NCBI RefSeq assembly: GCF_004801405.1
Contig: NZ_SSOB01000021.1
Coordinates: forward strand, 81,692 to 145,691
Source of the DNA: Cohnella fermenti
Lineage (GTDB): Bacteria; Bacillota; Bacilli; Paenibacillales; Paenibacillaceae
DNA length: 64,000 nucleotides
Direction: 5' to 3'
Part shown: piece by piece, positions 35,786-44,460 of the stretch
Position numbering within the stretch: position 1 is the stretch's first letter
Layout: every line of letters starts with the position of its first letter
Made by a program: the position numbers and the translations under genes
The notes under the pieces: generated by a model
What the model saw: only the letters and a program-made list of their open reading frames with translations
Told to the model about the DNA's origin: nothing
Database searches by the model: none

Positions 35786-37642
35786 ATGCCCGTTCGCTCA
35801 TACGTCCGCAACCTGAGCATTCGCTCGAAGCTGATTCTGTCGATTTACAGCTCCATCCTTCTTATCTCTGGAAGCCTCGGCTACTTCTCTTACAAGATCA
35901 ACGTCGACAACGTCGTCAACAAGGTCGGCATCGCCAATCAAGCGACCGTCCGTCAAGTCAACAGCAACATCGACTTCCTGCAGCACGAGATCGACGATAT
36001 CTCCATGCAGCTTGAGCTCCACAATCTGGTGCAATCGTTCCTCAAGAACCCGGACGGCTCCCTGTATGCGGATAAATCCCTGATGTTCACCCTCAGCCTG
36101 ATCGCAACGAAGAGCTACATCAACCTGATGATTCTGTACGACCTGAACGACAGCCGGATTCCGTATCACAAGAGCAACGACGGAAGCAACGGGATCTATT
36201 CATTCAGCGACTTCGCCCGCAGCTCCGCCTACGCGAATATCCTGCGGTTGAAGGGCAAGCCGTACTGGTTCCCCGCCGACGAGGCGGACCTGATCCAGAA
36301 CAACAAGTACCCCAAGCTCGCGATGGGGCGGATGGTGCGGGACCTGGAGGACTTCCATGACATCGGGCTGCTGATCATGGCCATCAACGAGAAGCATCTG
36401 CGGGACCTGTACGCGGACAATCTTCAAGGCAACGACAGCAGCGTGGCGATCGTGGACGAGGAGGGACGCCTTCTCTCCAGCGGCGGTCCGGCGTTCTACC
36501 TTGAGGGCGACTCTTCATCGCGCTATATCAAGGAAGCCGGGCGGAGAAGCGAAGGCTCCCTGCAGGAGACGATCGGCGGCCGGGAGCTGCTTATCAACTA
36601 CATAAGCAGCAACGAGATGGGGTGGACGATCTATTACGCGGTTCCGATGGCTTCGCTGACCAAGGAAGTCAACGGCATCCGGATGCTGACGATTGTCGTC
36701 GTGCTGGCCGTGCTGCTGCTGCTCCTGCCCTTGATGCTCGTTCTGTCCTCGCTGCTGACAGCGCCGATCAAGCGGCTGCTCGGGTCGATGAAGAAGTTCC
36801 AGGAGGGCAACTTCGAGGAACGGGTCGAGGTGCTCGGCGGCGACGAGATCGGGCAGCTCGGGTCGGGGTACAACCAGATGGTCGCGAACATCAAGGAGCT
36901 GATCGACAACATGTACGTGCTGCAGATTCGGGAGAGGGAGGCGGAGCTGAACGCGCTGCAGGCGCAGATCAACCCTCACTTCCTGTACAACACGCTGGAT
37001 ATTATTTTCTGGAAGTCGCAGGCGTCCGGCGACCGCGAGCTGGCCCGCATGGTGTTCTCGCTGTCGAAGTTCTTCCGATTGAGCCTGAATCGCGGGGAGG
37101 GGATGACGACGGTCGCGAGGGAGAAGGAGCTGATCGAGCACTACCTGCTGCTCCAGCAGATGAGGTTCAAGCAGAAGCTGGCGTACGAGGTCGAGATCGA
37201 AGACGATCTGCTGCCGTGCGCGATTCCGAAGCTGATCCTGCAACCCTTCGTGGAAAACGCCATTGTACACGGATTGGAGCCCCAGAAGTGCGGAGGGAGA
37301 ATCCGGGTATCCGGCGGCCGAATCGGCGGACGCTTCGGAACGCGAATCCGGTTCGTCGTCAGCGACGACGGCGCCGGCATGGACGAGGAGACGCTTCGCC
37401 GGCTGTTCGAGCCCCCGCCTTCGCCGCCCTCCTCATCTGCCGACAACGACAACGAATTGTCCGGGAGCGGAGGCTATGCGGTCCGCAACGTCAATGAACG
37501 CCTTCGCCTTATCTACGGAGAGGACTATCGGTTAAGCTTCTCGAGCATTGTGAATTCGGGAACCCAGGTGGAGCTTGAAGTGCCCCTGCGAACGGTTCCG
37601 GACCAAGGGAGGAATTCCGATGATCAAGCTGCTCATCGTTGA
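35786..37642 (+). CDS. YesM/LytS-type sensor histidine kinase
   Basis: 618 residues. First membrane span at about 15-36, extracellular Cache-like sensor (about 37-290), second span at about 295-320 (rich in Leu/Val), HAMP (about 325-380), phosphoacceptor region QINPHFLYNTLDIIFW and HATPase with VENAIVHGLE and SDDGAGMDEE. A Pro/Ser/Asp/Asn-rich insertion (about 560-575) interrupts the last ATPase loop. It overlaps its response regulator by 23 bases. The pair probably activates the divergent importer and catabolic operon. Confidence 0.92.
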   Translation: MPVRSYVRNLSIRSKLILSIYSSILLISGSLGYFSYKINVDNVVNKVGIANQATVRQVNSNIDFLQHEIDDISMQLELHNLVQSFLKNPDGSLYADKSLMFTLSLIATKSYINLMILYDLNDSRIPYHKSNDGSNGIYSFSDFARSSAYANILRLKGKPYWFPADEADLIQNNKYPKLAMGRMVRDLEDFHDIGLLIMAINEKHLRDLYADNLQGNDSSVAIVDEEGRLLSSGGPAFYLEGDSSSRYIKEAGRRSEGSLQETIGGRELLINYISSNEMGWTIYYAVPMASLTKEVNGIRMLTIVVVLAVLLLLLPLMLVLSSLLTAPIKRLLGSMKKFQEGNFEERVEVLGGDEIGQLGSGYNQMVANIKELIDNMYVLQIREREAELNALQAQINPHFLYNTLDIIFWKSQASGDRELARMVFSLSKFFRLSLNRGEGMTTVAREKELIEHYLLLQQMRFKQKLAYEVEIEDDLLPCAIPKLILQPFVENAIVHGLEPQKCGGRIRVSGGRIGGRFGTRIRFVVSDDGAGMDEETLRRLFEPPPSPPSSSADNDNELSGSGGYAVRNVNERLRLIYGEDYRLSFSSIVNSGTQVELEVPLRTVPDQGRNSDDQAAHR

Positions 37643-39224
37643 CGACGAGGAAGAGATTCGCCGGGGAATCCGGAATCTGATCGATTGGCCGGCCAACGGC
37701 ATTGAAGTATGCGGGGAGGCGGGGGACGGCGGGCAAGCGCTCCAGGCGATCGATCAGCGCCGTCCGGATATCGTCCTGCTCGACATCCGGATGCCGGAGA
37801 TGAGCGGCCTGGAGGTGGCGCGGACGATGCGGGAACGCAAGCTGGCCGCGAGGCCGATCATTCTGAGCGGCTACGACGACTTCTCCTTCGCCCGGCAAGC
37901 GATGGCGTGCGGGGTGTCGGACTACCTGCTGAAGCCCTGCCTGCCCGAGGACATTCTCGGAACCGTGCTCAAGCTGAAGCTGGAGATCGAGAGCGACCGC
38001 CTCGAGTCGGAGCGCCGGCAGGCGCTGCAGGCGAAGCTGAACGAGAGCCTCCCGCTGCTGCGGGAGAAGCGGCTCTCCGATTGGCTGCGCGGAGAAGCAG
38101 GCGCCGCCTCTCCGCTGCCCGAATGGCCGGGGACGGGCGGCATCCCGTCTGCCGATTGCCGGTGGATCGCGGCGATCGTGCGGATGGACGAAGGCTGGCC
38201 GTCCGGCGCGGAATCGCCGCTCGAGCCGGGCAACGAGAAGCTCGGGCCGATCGTTCGTCAGGGGGTCGCGGCAGCGCTTGCGGCCGGCCGGGCGAACGTT
38301 GCGGTCATCGACGACCGCGACGGCATGGCGGTTCTGGCGGCGCTCGGGCCGGGCCGGGACAAGATCGATCACGTTCGTTCCCTGACGGAGCTGAAGAACG
38401 ACATTCAGGCGCTGCACGGCTTCACGGTATCGATCGGCATCGGCACCGCCTGTTCGGGAATCGCGGGGCTGCGCCGCTCCTATGAGGAAGCCGTCCAGGC
38501 GATCGAGGGTCGCTTCCTGACCGGCGGCGGCTCCGTCCTGACGTTCAAGCCGTCCGACCTGTCCCGCTCTCCGCTTCCGGAATACCCCGCCGAAGCGGAG
38601 AAGCAGCTCCTCGCCGCGATCCGCTCCGGCCGAACCGCTCCGGTGGAAGCCGCCCTGGACACCTTCTTCGCATCGCTGCAGCCCGGCCCCGCCTCGCGGG
38701 AGCGCGTGGCGAAGTGCTGCACCGCCCTGCTCATGTCCTTGTATCGGCTGTGCATCGAGACAAGAACGGACCCGGACGGCATCTTCGGCCCGCGCATGTC
38801 GTCGATCGACCGAATTCTGAAGCTGCAGACGCTCGGGCAGATGAAGAGCGTCGTCCGGCACGCCGCCATCTCCCTTCGCGACAAGCTGAGCGCCAAGCAG
38901 AGCGGGCACAAGACGATCGAGCAGGCGCTGCGCTTCATCCACGACAACTACGACAAGGAGCTGAGCCTCGAGCTCGTCTCCAGCCATCTCTACGTGAACG
39001 CCAACTACTTCTGCCTGCTCTTCAAGCAGCATATGGGCGTGGGCTTCATCGACTACGTTCACCGCGTCCGGATCGAGCGGGCCTGCGAAGGCATGCGCGA
39101 CTTCCCGTACAAGACCTACGAGATCGCCGCCAAGGTCGGCTATTCCAACGAGAAGTACTTCTGCCGCATCTTCAAGCAAGTGACCGGCATGACGCCTTCC
39201 CAATACCGCGCCAGCGTAAGCTAG
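37620..39224 (+). CDS. YesN-type response regulator with AraC DNA-binding domain
   Basis: 534 residues from ATG 37620, preceded by GGGAGG inside the kinase gene. Receiver domain (about 1-120: LLIVDDEEEIRRG, Asp in VLLDIRMPEM, lysine in LKPCLPED), middle region, and a C-terminal AraC domain (about 430-530, ending NEKYFCRIFKQVTGMTP). Cognate partner of the overlapping kinase. Confidence 0.92.
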   Translation: MIKLLIVDDEEEIRRGIRNLIDWPANGIEVCGEAGDGGQALQAIDQRRPDIVLLDIRMPEMSGLEVARTMRERKLAARPIILSGYDDFSFARQAMACGVSDYLLKPCLPEDILGTVLKLKLEIESDRLESERRQALQAKLNESLPLLREKRLSDWLRGEAGAASPLPEWPGTGGIPSADCRWIAAIVRMDEGWPSGAESPLEPGNEKLGPIVRQGVAAALAAGRANVAVIDDRDGMAVLAALGPGRDKIDHVRSLTELKNDIQALHGFTVSIGIGTACSGIAGLRRSYEEAVQAIEGRFLTGGGSVLTFKPSDLSRSPLPEYPAEAEKQLLAAIRSGRTAPVEAALDTFFASLQPGPASRERVAKCCTALLMSLYRLCIETRTDPDGIFGPRMSSIDRILKLQTLGQMKSVVRHAAISLRDKLSAKQSGHKTIEQALRFIHDNYDKELSLELVSSHLYVNANYFCLLFKQHMGVGFIDYVHRVRIERACEGMRDFPYKTYEIAAKVGYSNEKYFCRIFKQVTGMTPSQYRASVS

Positions 39225-39314
39225 GCGCGGGCAATGCTGCCAGGTTGGTATAACGCAGACAGCCAGGCGATTCCCATATTAGTACATCTAGCGCGAACAA
39301 CCTCCCCTTTCCGC

Positions 39315-39421
39315 GCATTATGCCTCTTCTCCCCTTGGATCAGGAACCTCTCCTCCCCGGCTCAGTGCTCTCCGCTCCGGCTCAGCCTTATCCTGAACGA
39401 GTGGGAGAAGAGCCATAATGC
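39315..39421 (+). repeat. 3'-end inverted-repeat element, copy 2
   Basis: The outer arms 39315-39333 and 39403-39421 are complementary at 18 of 19 positions, and inner TCAGGA/TCCTGA segments (39340-39345, 39391-39396) extend the stem. The first arm (39318-39351) is identical to the complement of 25150-25183. It begins 90 bases after the response regulator stop and may serve as transcript end or 3' stabiliser. The rest of 39225-39477 holds no supported gene. Confidence 0.75.
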
Positions 39422-39477
39422 CGGCAGAGCGGATAGGGTGCTGGGAGAGGAGGCAACAACGCATGTTGGGTTAGGCC

Positions 39478-39897
39478 CTAGCCCCCGCCCGCTCGGCGAC
39501 GGCGGCGCAGGAGCCATGCGGCCAGCTCGGCGACAAGGCCGACTGCGAAGCCGATGGCGGCCAGCTCCATGAACGCGAGGATGCCGATCAGATCCTCCCA
39601 GCCGCCCGCCTCCTTCCGCGAGTAGACAAGCATGGCGAGCAGACCCGCCAGCGTCCCCGCCGTGAATGCCAGCCAGAGCAGCCTTGCGCCAAGCCACCCC
39701 GCCAAGGCCGCGACCAGCGAGAGCGCGGCGGCGAGCAGCACGAAGCGGAACGCATGAACGAAGCGGAATGCCTGCCCCAGAACACCGAAGCGAATCGCCA
39801 GCAGCAGCACCGCGAACAGCGCGAACTCGCACGCCCCCCAGATCGCCCATTGGCCGCTGCGAGCGGCCGGCACCGCGAATTTGCGTCTCGTCGCCAT
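39478..39897 (-). CDS. Small membrane protein of unknown function
   Basis: 139 residues with about four predicted membrane spans (around 18-36, 48-68, 72-90, 103-128) and a basic C-terminus (RRRRRAG). ATG 39897 follows TAGGAGGAGG at good spacing, which supports a real gene. No family was recognised. Upstream on the minus strand a TACAAT near 39976 could be its -10. Confidence 0.7.
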   Translation of the reverse strand: MATRRKFAVPAARSGQWAIWGACEFALFAVLLLAIRFGVLGQAFRFVHAFRFVLLAAALSLVAALAGWLGARLLWLAFTAGTLAGLLAMLVYSRKEAGGWEDLIGILAFMELAAIGFAVGLVAELAAWLLRRRRRAGGG

Positions 39898-40026
39898 CGT
39901 CCCATCCTCCTCCTAAGAGCCTGTTCCGTTCGAATTCCGTCATTTTGCACAGCATCCGGTCGATTCCTGATTATTGTAGCACAGCATGGGGGGGGAACTG
40001 GAAGAATGCCGGGCCTGCGGGGGCGG

Positions 40027-40064
40027 TTGACATTTAGCTGACATCTTGATCCTGTATATTCAAG
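40027..40064 (+). promoter_or_regulatory. Promoter P1 of the first precursor gene (TGACA-repeat class)
   Basis: TTGACA (40027-40032) and CTGACA (40038-40043) form an 11-bp direct repeat; the -10 TATATT (40055-40060) starts 28 bp after the first hexamer and is followed by CAAG. The ATG of the precursor is 45 bases further on. Four other promoters in the locus have the same geometry. The tandem hexamers replace a normal -35, as expected for an OmpR-family activator. Confidence 0.8.
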
Positions 40065-40105
40065 GTGCGAACGTTGCGATATTTTGAGGTTAGGAGGTTG
40101 GGAGA

Positions 40106-40288
40106 ATGAGTTCGGAGAACGAGAACAATGGCGCCCAGAACCGGTTGTCCGAGTCCGAGTTGAACCAAGTAGCGGGAGGCAGCCTTCTCGGTTCGATCGG
40201 TTTGAACGGCAAAATCGACAAGGGCAGCGGCACGAGCGAGAAGCCGCCTTTCACGACACTGCCGATCGATATTAAGCCATCGGAGTAA
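40106..40288 (+). CDS. Double-glycine secreted peptide precursor 1
   Basis: 60 residues, ATG after GGTTGGGAG. The leader MSSENENNGAQNRLSESELN ends in VAGG and is closely related to that of precursor 2: both share LSE-x-EL-x-x-VAGG followed by LL-x-SIG. Cleavage after Gly-Gly by the C39 peptidase of the exporter at 51670-53967 would release a 35-residue peptide starting SLLGSIG and ending IKPSE. It has no cysteine, and no modifying enzyme is encoded nearby, so it is probably an unmodified bacteriocin-like or signalling peptide. Expressed from P1. Confidence 0.85.
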   Translation: MSSENENNGAQNRLSESELNQVAGGSLLGSIGLNGKIDKGSGTSEKPPFTTLPIDIKPSE

Positions 40289-40297
40289 GCTCGAACG

Positions 40298-40377
40298 CGG
40301 CGGCGGGGGCCGAACCGATTCCGTCCGGTTCATCCTGCGTCTCCGCCGCAGCTTCGGCTGCGTTGTCCCCGCCGCCG
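40298..40377 (+). terminator. Branched RNA structure after precursor 1
   Basis: A perfect 11-bp GC stem (40298-40308 with 40367-40377) encloses two further hairpins: 40312-40317 with 40326-40331, and 40347-40352 with 40357-40362 around a TTCG tetraloop. This makes a three-way junction 10 bases past the stop. No U-run follows, so it may end or protect the precursor transcript or limit read-through to the regulator gene at 40526. Confidence 0.55.
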
Positions 40378-40525
40378 TCCAACCCATCGGACCGCGTTGC
40401 CCCGAACGTCCCCCTCCCGCCTTGTTCCCGAGTTCAATGCACCCCGAGTCGAATAAAGACGCCGATGTCGGCGGACATGACGATCGGTCCGCCCTGCAAA
40501 CCATATAAGAAAGGATAGTCCGGCT

Positions 40526-41230
40526 GTGAAGAAAATCCTGATTGTCGAAGACGATGTATCGATCTCCATGGTGTTGAAGGCATTCCTGGCCAAGGCCGGC
40601 TACGAGACCCTGCAAGCCTATGAGGGCGGACAAGCGTTGACGCTGTTCGACACGTCGAATCCGTCGCTTGTCCTGCTCGACGTTATGCTGCCCGACGTGG
40701 ACGGCTGGGCGATTCTGCGGCAGATTCGCCGACAAAGTGCCTGCCCGGTTATTATGCTGACCTCGCTCGACGATATCGACAGCCGGTTGGAGGGTCTCCG
40801 CGGCGGCGCCGACGATTATATCGGCAAGCCGTTTGTCGGAGACGAGGTGGTTGCCCGCGTCCAGGCGGTGCTGAGACGGCTGCCTCAAGTCGTGACCAAG
40901 AACACGACCACCATCGGCAGGCTGACCATCGACTACTCCTCGCGGGAAGTGTGGCTTCAGGGAAGACGGGTGGCGCTGACGCCGCGGGACCTGGACCTGC
41001 TTCTGTTCCTGGCAAGCCATCCGAACCTGACGTTCGACCGCGAGCAGCTTATTCACTTTGTCTGGGGCGCCGATTACGAGGGCAGCGACAGAGCGGTCGA
41101 CCTCGCCGTCAAGCGAATCCGTCAGGCGCTGGCCGGCTGCACGGAGGATGAAGGGGAGATCGTGACGTTCCGGCGGGTCGGGTATCAATTCCGCGTCAAG
41201 ACCAATTCCATGTACGTATCGGGAGGCTAA
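40526..41230 (+). CDS. OmpR/PhoB-family response regulator
   Basis: 234 residues from GTG 40526. Receiver domain (about 1-115: ILIVEDDVSISM, phosphoacceptor Asp in LVLLDVMLPDVDG, lysine in IGKPFVGDE) and a winged-helix DNA-binding domain (about 130-225: TPRDLDLLLFLASHP ... GYQFRV). It leads an operon with an MFS transporter and two sensor kinases. OmpR-family dimers bind direct repeats spaced 10-11 bp, so this protein is the prime candidate to bind the TGACA repeats of P1-P5. Its own promoter lacks that repeat. Confidence 0.93.
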   Translation: MKKILIVEDDVSISMVLKAFLAKAGYETLQAYEGGQALTLFDTSNPSLVLLDVMLPDVDGWAILRQIRRQSACPVIMLTSLDDIDSRLEGLRGGADDYIGKPFVGDEVVARVQAVLRRLPQVVTKNTTTIGRLTIDYSSREVWLQGRRVALTPRDLDLLLFLASHPNLTFDREQLIHFVWGADYEGSDRAVDLAVKRIRQALAGCTEDEGEIVTFRRVGYQFRVKTNSMYVSGG

Positions 41231-41234
41231 CTGC

Positions 41235-42914
41235 ATGACGGCGATCCGCCAGGATCATCTGTATGGAGGGTTTAAGCAAGTCGTTGCTGTCAGTATCGGG
41301 CTGTTCCTTGTATTCCTGGACACGACCATCGTCAATATTGCCTTGCCCAGCATGACCCGGGATTTGCAGATCGGGCTGAGCACGGCTTCGTGGATCATCA
41401 ACGCGTTTGTAATTACCGTGGCCGTCTTGCTTGTAGCGCTCGGGAAGCTCGCCGACATCTTCGGAAGCTACCGCACCTATATGACAGGGCTGCTGCTGTT
41501 TACAGCCGCTTCGCTGCTCTGCGGCTTCGCGCCGAACGCGGCCAGCCTGATCGCTTCCCGCGTGCTGCAGGGAATCGGCGCGGCAGCGGTCGTGCCGGCC
41601 AGCCTGGTGCTTGTGCGAGCGGCGGTGCCGCCTCGGCAAGTCGGCGCGGCCATGGGCATATGGGGAGGCGTCGGCGCGCTGGCCATTGCCATCGGCCCCA
41701 GCCTGGGCGGCATTGTTACCGAGTATTGGAACTGGGAATGGATCTTCTTCGTCAATCTGCCGATCGTGGCCGTCTCCCTTCCGATGACCACCTTGGCCTT
41801 CTCGAATCACCGCGATCGGCGCGCTCCGTTCCGCCTTGATGTGCTCGGGGTAGTTACGCTCGGCATCAGTCTGTTCGGCTTGACCTATGCGATCCTGCAA
41901 GGTCAGGAGGCCGGCTGGGGGGCGCCCCGCATTGTCGGTTCGTTCGCGATCAGCCTGGTCAGCGCGCTTCTGTTCCTGTACATCGAGAGCAGAACCAGGG
42001 AGCCGCTGATCGAACTGAGCATGCTGCGCAGCCGGGTTTATCTGGCCGGCATGGCAGCGAACTTCCTGAGCGGCGTCCTGATGATGGGGACGCTGATCGT
42101 GCTTCCGCTCTACTTTACCAATGTGAAGGAATTTAGCGTCCTGACGTCTTCCTTGATGATTACTCCCCTGTCCGCGGTCATGCTGATCGTTGCCCCGCTG
42201 GTCGGTCGGCTGATCGACAAGGTGCGCTATTATATCCCGATGCTGATCGGCTTCGGCTTCGCCGTTGCGGGCTTCCTCCTGCTGTCCGGGCTGCAAGCCG
42301 ATCTGAGCAACGGCTATCTGATCGGGGTGATGGCCATTGCCGGCACCGGCATCGGCATTCTGATGGTGACCAGCGTGACGATCGGCACCGCTTCCGTTCC
42401 GGAACCGCAAGTCTCGCTGGGATCGGCGGTTTATGCCACGGCGCGCAACATGGGCGGAGCGGTCGGCGTTGCCCTGTTCGTATCGATCATGCTGAATTCC
42501 GCGAACGGCTATGCGGCATCGGCGGCAGAAGAGGCGATTGCTTCCGTTCGGCAGGCCGAGCTTCCCGCCCCTGTCGAGACGAAGGCAATTCAATGGCTGA
42601 ACGAGCGCCAAGGCAGCCTCCTGAGCGGCAGCGGCACGGAACAGGAGCAAGGCACGGCTTGGAGCCTGGAGCTGTCCGAAGCGGAACGGCAGCAGCTTGA
42701 CGACAGCGGCCTGTTGGCCGAGACGACGGCCAAGCTTCAGCGCCTTGAGCAGGACCTGAAGACATCCGTCAAGGACTATACGGTCAAGGCGATGGCCAGA
42801 GCCTTCACCGTCGGCCTGATTCTGTCCGGCCTGTTCAGCATCTCGCTGCCATTCCTGCGCGAACGGAAGGAACGGTTGCCGCACACAGGGAATTCCACCT
42901 ATTCTGTCGAATAA
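41235..42914 (+). CDS. MFS transporter, DHA2 (EmrB/QacA) drug-efflux type
   Basis: 559 residues with about 14 membrane spans, the DHA2 layout. The motif-A region reads LADIFGSYRTYMTG and the N-terminus carries LFLVFLDTTIVNIALP, both typical. A cytoplasmic or external loop of about 90 residues rich in Glu/Gln precedes the last span. ATG follows GGGAGG and lies 4 bases after the regulator stop, so the two are co-translated. It might export a small molecule, or confer immunity to the peptide; no evidence decides. Confidence 0.9.
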   Translation: MTAIRQDHLYGGFKQVVAVSIGLFLVFLDTTIVNIALPSMTRDLQIGLSTASWIINAFVITVAVLLVALGKLADIFGSYRTYMTGLLLFTAASLLCGFAPNAASLIASRVLQGIGAAAVVPASLVLVRAAVPPRQVGAAMGIWGGVGALAIAIGPSLGGIVTEYWNWEWIFFVNLPIVAVSLPMTTLAFSNHRDRRAPFRLDVLGVVTLGISLFGLTYAILQGQEAGWGAPRIVGSFAISLVSALLFLYIESRTREPLIELSMLRSRVYLAGMAANFLSGVLMMGTLIVLPLYFTNVKEFSVLTSSLMITPLSAVMLIVAPLVGRLIDKVRYYIPMLIGFGFAVAGFLLLSGLQADLSNGYLIGVMAIAGTGIGILMVTSVTIGTASVPEPQVSLGSAVYATARNMGGAVGVALFVSIMLNSANGYAASAAEEAIASVRQAELPAPVETKAIQWLNERQGSLLSGSGTEQEQGTAWSLELSEAERQQLDDSGLLAETTAKLQRLEQDLKTSVKDYTVKAMARAFTVGLILSGLFSISLPFLRERKERLPHTGNSTYSVE

Positions 42915-42968
42915 CAAGGATGACAGGATAGGAGACGAACGCGAACCGATGATGGGGGGATCTGCACC

Positions 42969-44399
42969 GTGTCCGATACGATTCGCCGGAGAAGTCTCCT
43001 CCGTTACTGGTCGGTTCGTTACTTCCTGCTCCTGCTGGCCGGCATGGCGGTCGTCGGGGGCTCTGTGCTCGGTTATCTTCAGGTGGATGCCGTCGCCCGG
43101 CAGAAGCAAGGAGCAACCGGTCTCGTGCGCGATGTTGCGACGGCGGCGGCCGCCAACGGGGGACGGATTCCGGGCAATCCGTCAGCGGGACGCTGGCTGA
43201 GCGAGCGGGTGAACCAATACAACCTGGATATCAGGCCGATCGTCCTCATCTTCGACCCGCAGGGCCAAGTGATCTCGCAGTTCCCTCCTGTACCTCCCCC
43301 GGAGATGGAGTATCTTCGCTACGATCTGCAGGACGTCCTGAACGACGAGCCTCGACTGTTTACGATTCGTTCGGCTCTCGACGGCACGGTATATCAGGCG
43401 GCCACGTATCCCGTGTCCGAATCGTCCCGGACAATCGGGTATGTCCTGTATTTAACGCCGCGGGTCGACATTGTGCAGGGAATACTGGAATTCAAAGTGT
43501 TGATCTTCCTGCTGTTCGCATTCGTATTGGCCGGCTGGGCTGCCATCTATGTAATGACGCGCCGCGTGGTGCAGCCGATTCGGCAAGCGGCGGACGCCGC
43601 GAACCAGATGATCACGGGCAATTATTCCCTTCAATTCGCACGGGAGTATCGAGAACAAGAGATGGTTGAGTTGATGGAGTCGTTCCAGGAGCTGGCGGAC
43701 AAGCTCAACCGGCTGGAGAGCCTGCGCTCCCAACTGCTGGCCGGCGTCACGCACGAGTTGAAGACGCCGGTCACTTCCATCAGCGGCTTGATTCAGGCCG
43801 TGAAGGGGCAGGTCGTGTCCGGGGACGAAGCGGATATGTTCCTGGAAGTCTGCCTTAAGGAAAGTGTACGCTTGCAGAAAATGATAGAGGATCTGCTGGA
43901 CTTCAACAGCTTCGCGGACAGCACGATTGCGGCGGTGAACGACCGGTGCGAGCTGAACCGGGTCCTTGCGGGGATCGTGGAGCGATGGCGGATGGGTCAG
44001 GGCCGCTCCGAGCTGGAGGTAATCCTTGAGCTCCCCGAGCGGGAGGAAGGCTGGAGCGTGCGAACCGATCCCGGCCGGATCGAACAAATTATGATCAACC
44101 TGCTGAACAATGCCCGGGACGCCTCGGCTCCTGCCGGAACGGTGTCGATTCGTCTCGCCGCCGCCCCCGATGCCTTCCATATCCGAATCCACGATACGGG
44201 GAAGGGAATTCCCGCAGCCGAGCAGGCGGAGATCTTCGAGCCGTTCTATCGCGGCAACAACAAGAAGACGCGTGTCCGGGGGCTCGGGATCGGCTTGACC
44301 TTCAGCCGAATGATTGCCCGGTCGCTGGGCGGGGATCTCGTTCTGTCCGACAGTTCCCCTGGAAGTACGACGTTTACGCTTACGGTTCCTTCCTCTTGA
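42969..44399 (+). CDS. HAMP-domain sensor histidine kinase (first of a tandem pair)
   Basis: 476 residues from GTG 42969 (after GGGGGG). Membrane span at about 18-38, extracellular sensor (about 40-170), second span (about 172-196), HAMP, HisKA with a normal phosphoacceptor in GVTHELKTPVTSI, and HATPase with LNNARDAS, HDTGKGIP and GLGIGLTFSR. It should phosphorylate the regulator at 40526. The downstream kinase is a close paralogue over the full length. Confidence 0.92.
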   Translation: MSDTIRRRSLLRYWSVRYFLLLLAGMAVVGGSVLGYLQVDAVARQKQGATGLVRDVATAAAANGGRIPGNPSAGRWLSERVNQYNLDIRPIVLIFDPQGQVISQFPPVPPPEMEYLRYDLQDVLNDEPRLFTIRSALDGTVYQAATYPVSESSRTIGYVLYLTPRVDIVQGILEFKVLIFLLFAFVLAGWAAIYVMTRRVVQPIRQAADAANQMITGNYSLQFAREYREQEMVELMESFQELADKLNRLESLRSQLLAGVTHELKTPVTSISGLIQAVKGQVVSGDEADMFLEVCLKESVRLQKMIEDLLDFNSFADSTIAAVNDRCELNRVLAGIVERWRMGQGRSELEVILELPEREEGWSVRTDPGRIEQIMINLLNNARDASAPAGTVSIRLAAAPDAFHIRIHDTGKGIPAAEQAEIFEPFYRGNNKKTRVRGLGIGLTFSRMIARSLGGDLVLSDSSPGSTTFTLTVPSS

Positions 44400-44460
44400 G
44401 AAGCGCCGCCGGATTCGATTACGCTTGCGATCACTCTATGGAGATTGGGGTACCCACACC

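Noticed and set aside
40298..40377. Riboswitch controlling the response regulator
   Set aside because: No known riboswitch core was recognised and the structure lies near the precursor stop, 150 bases before the regulator.
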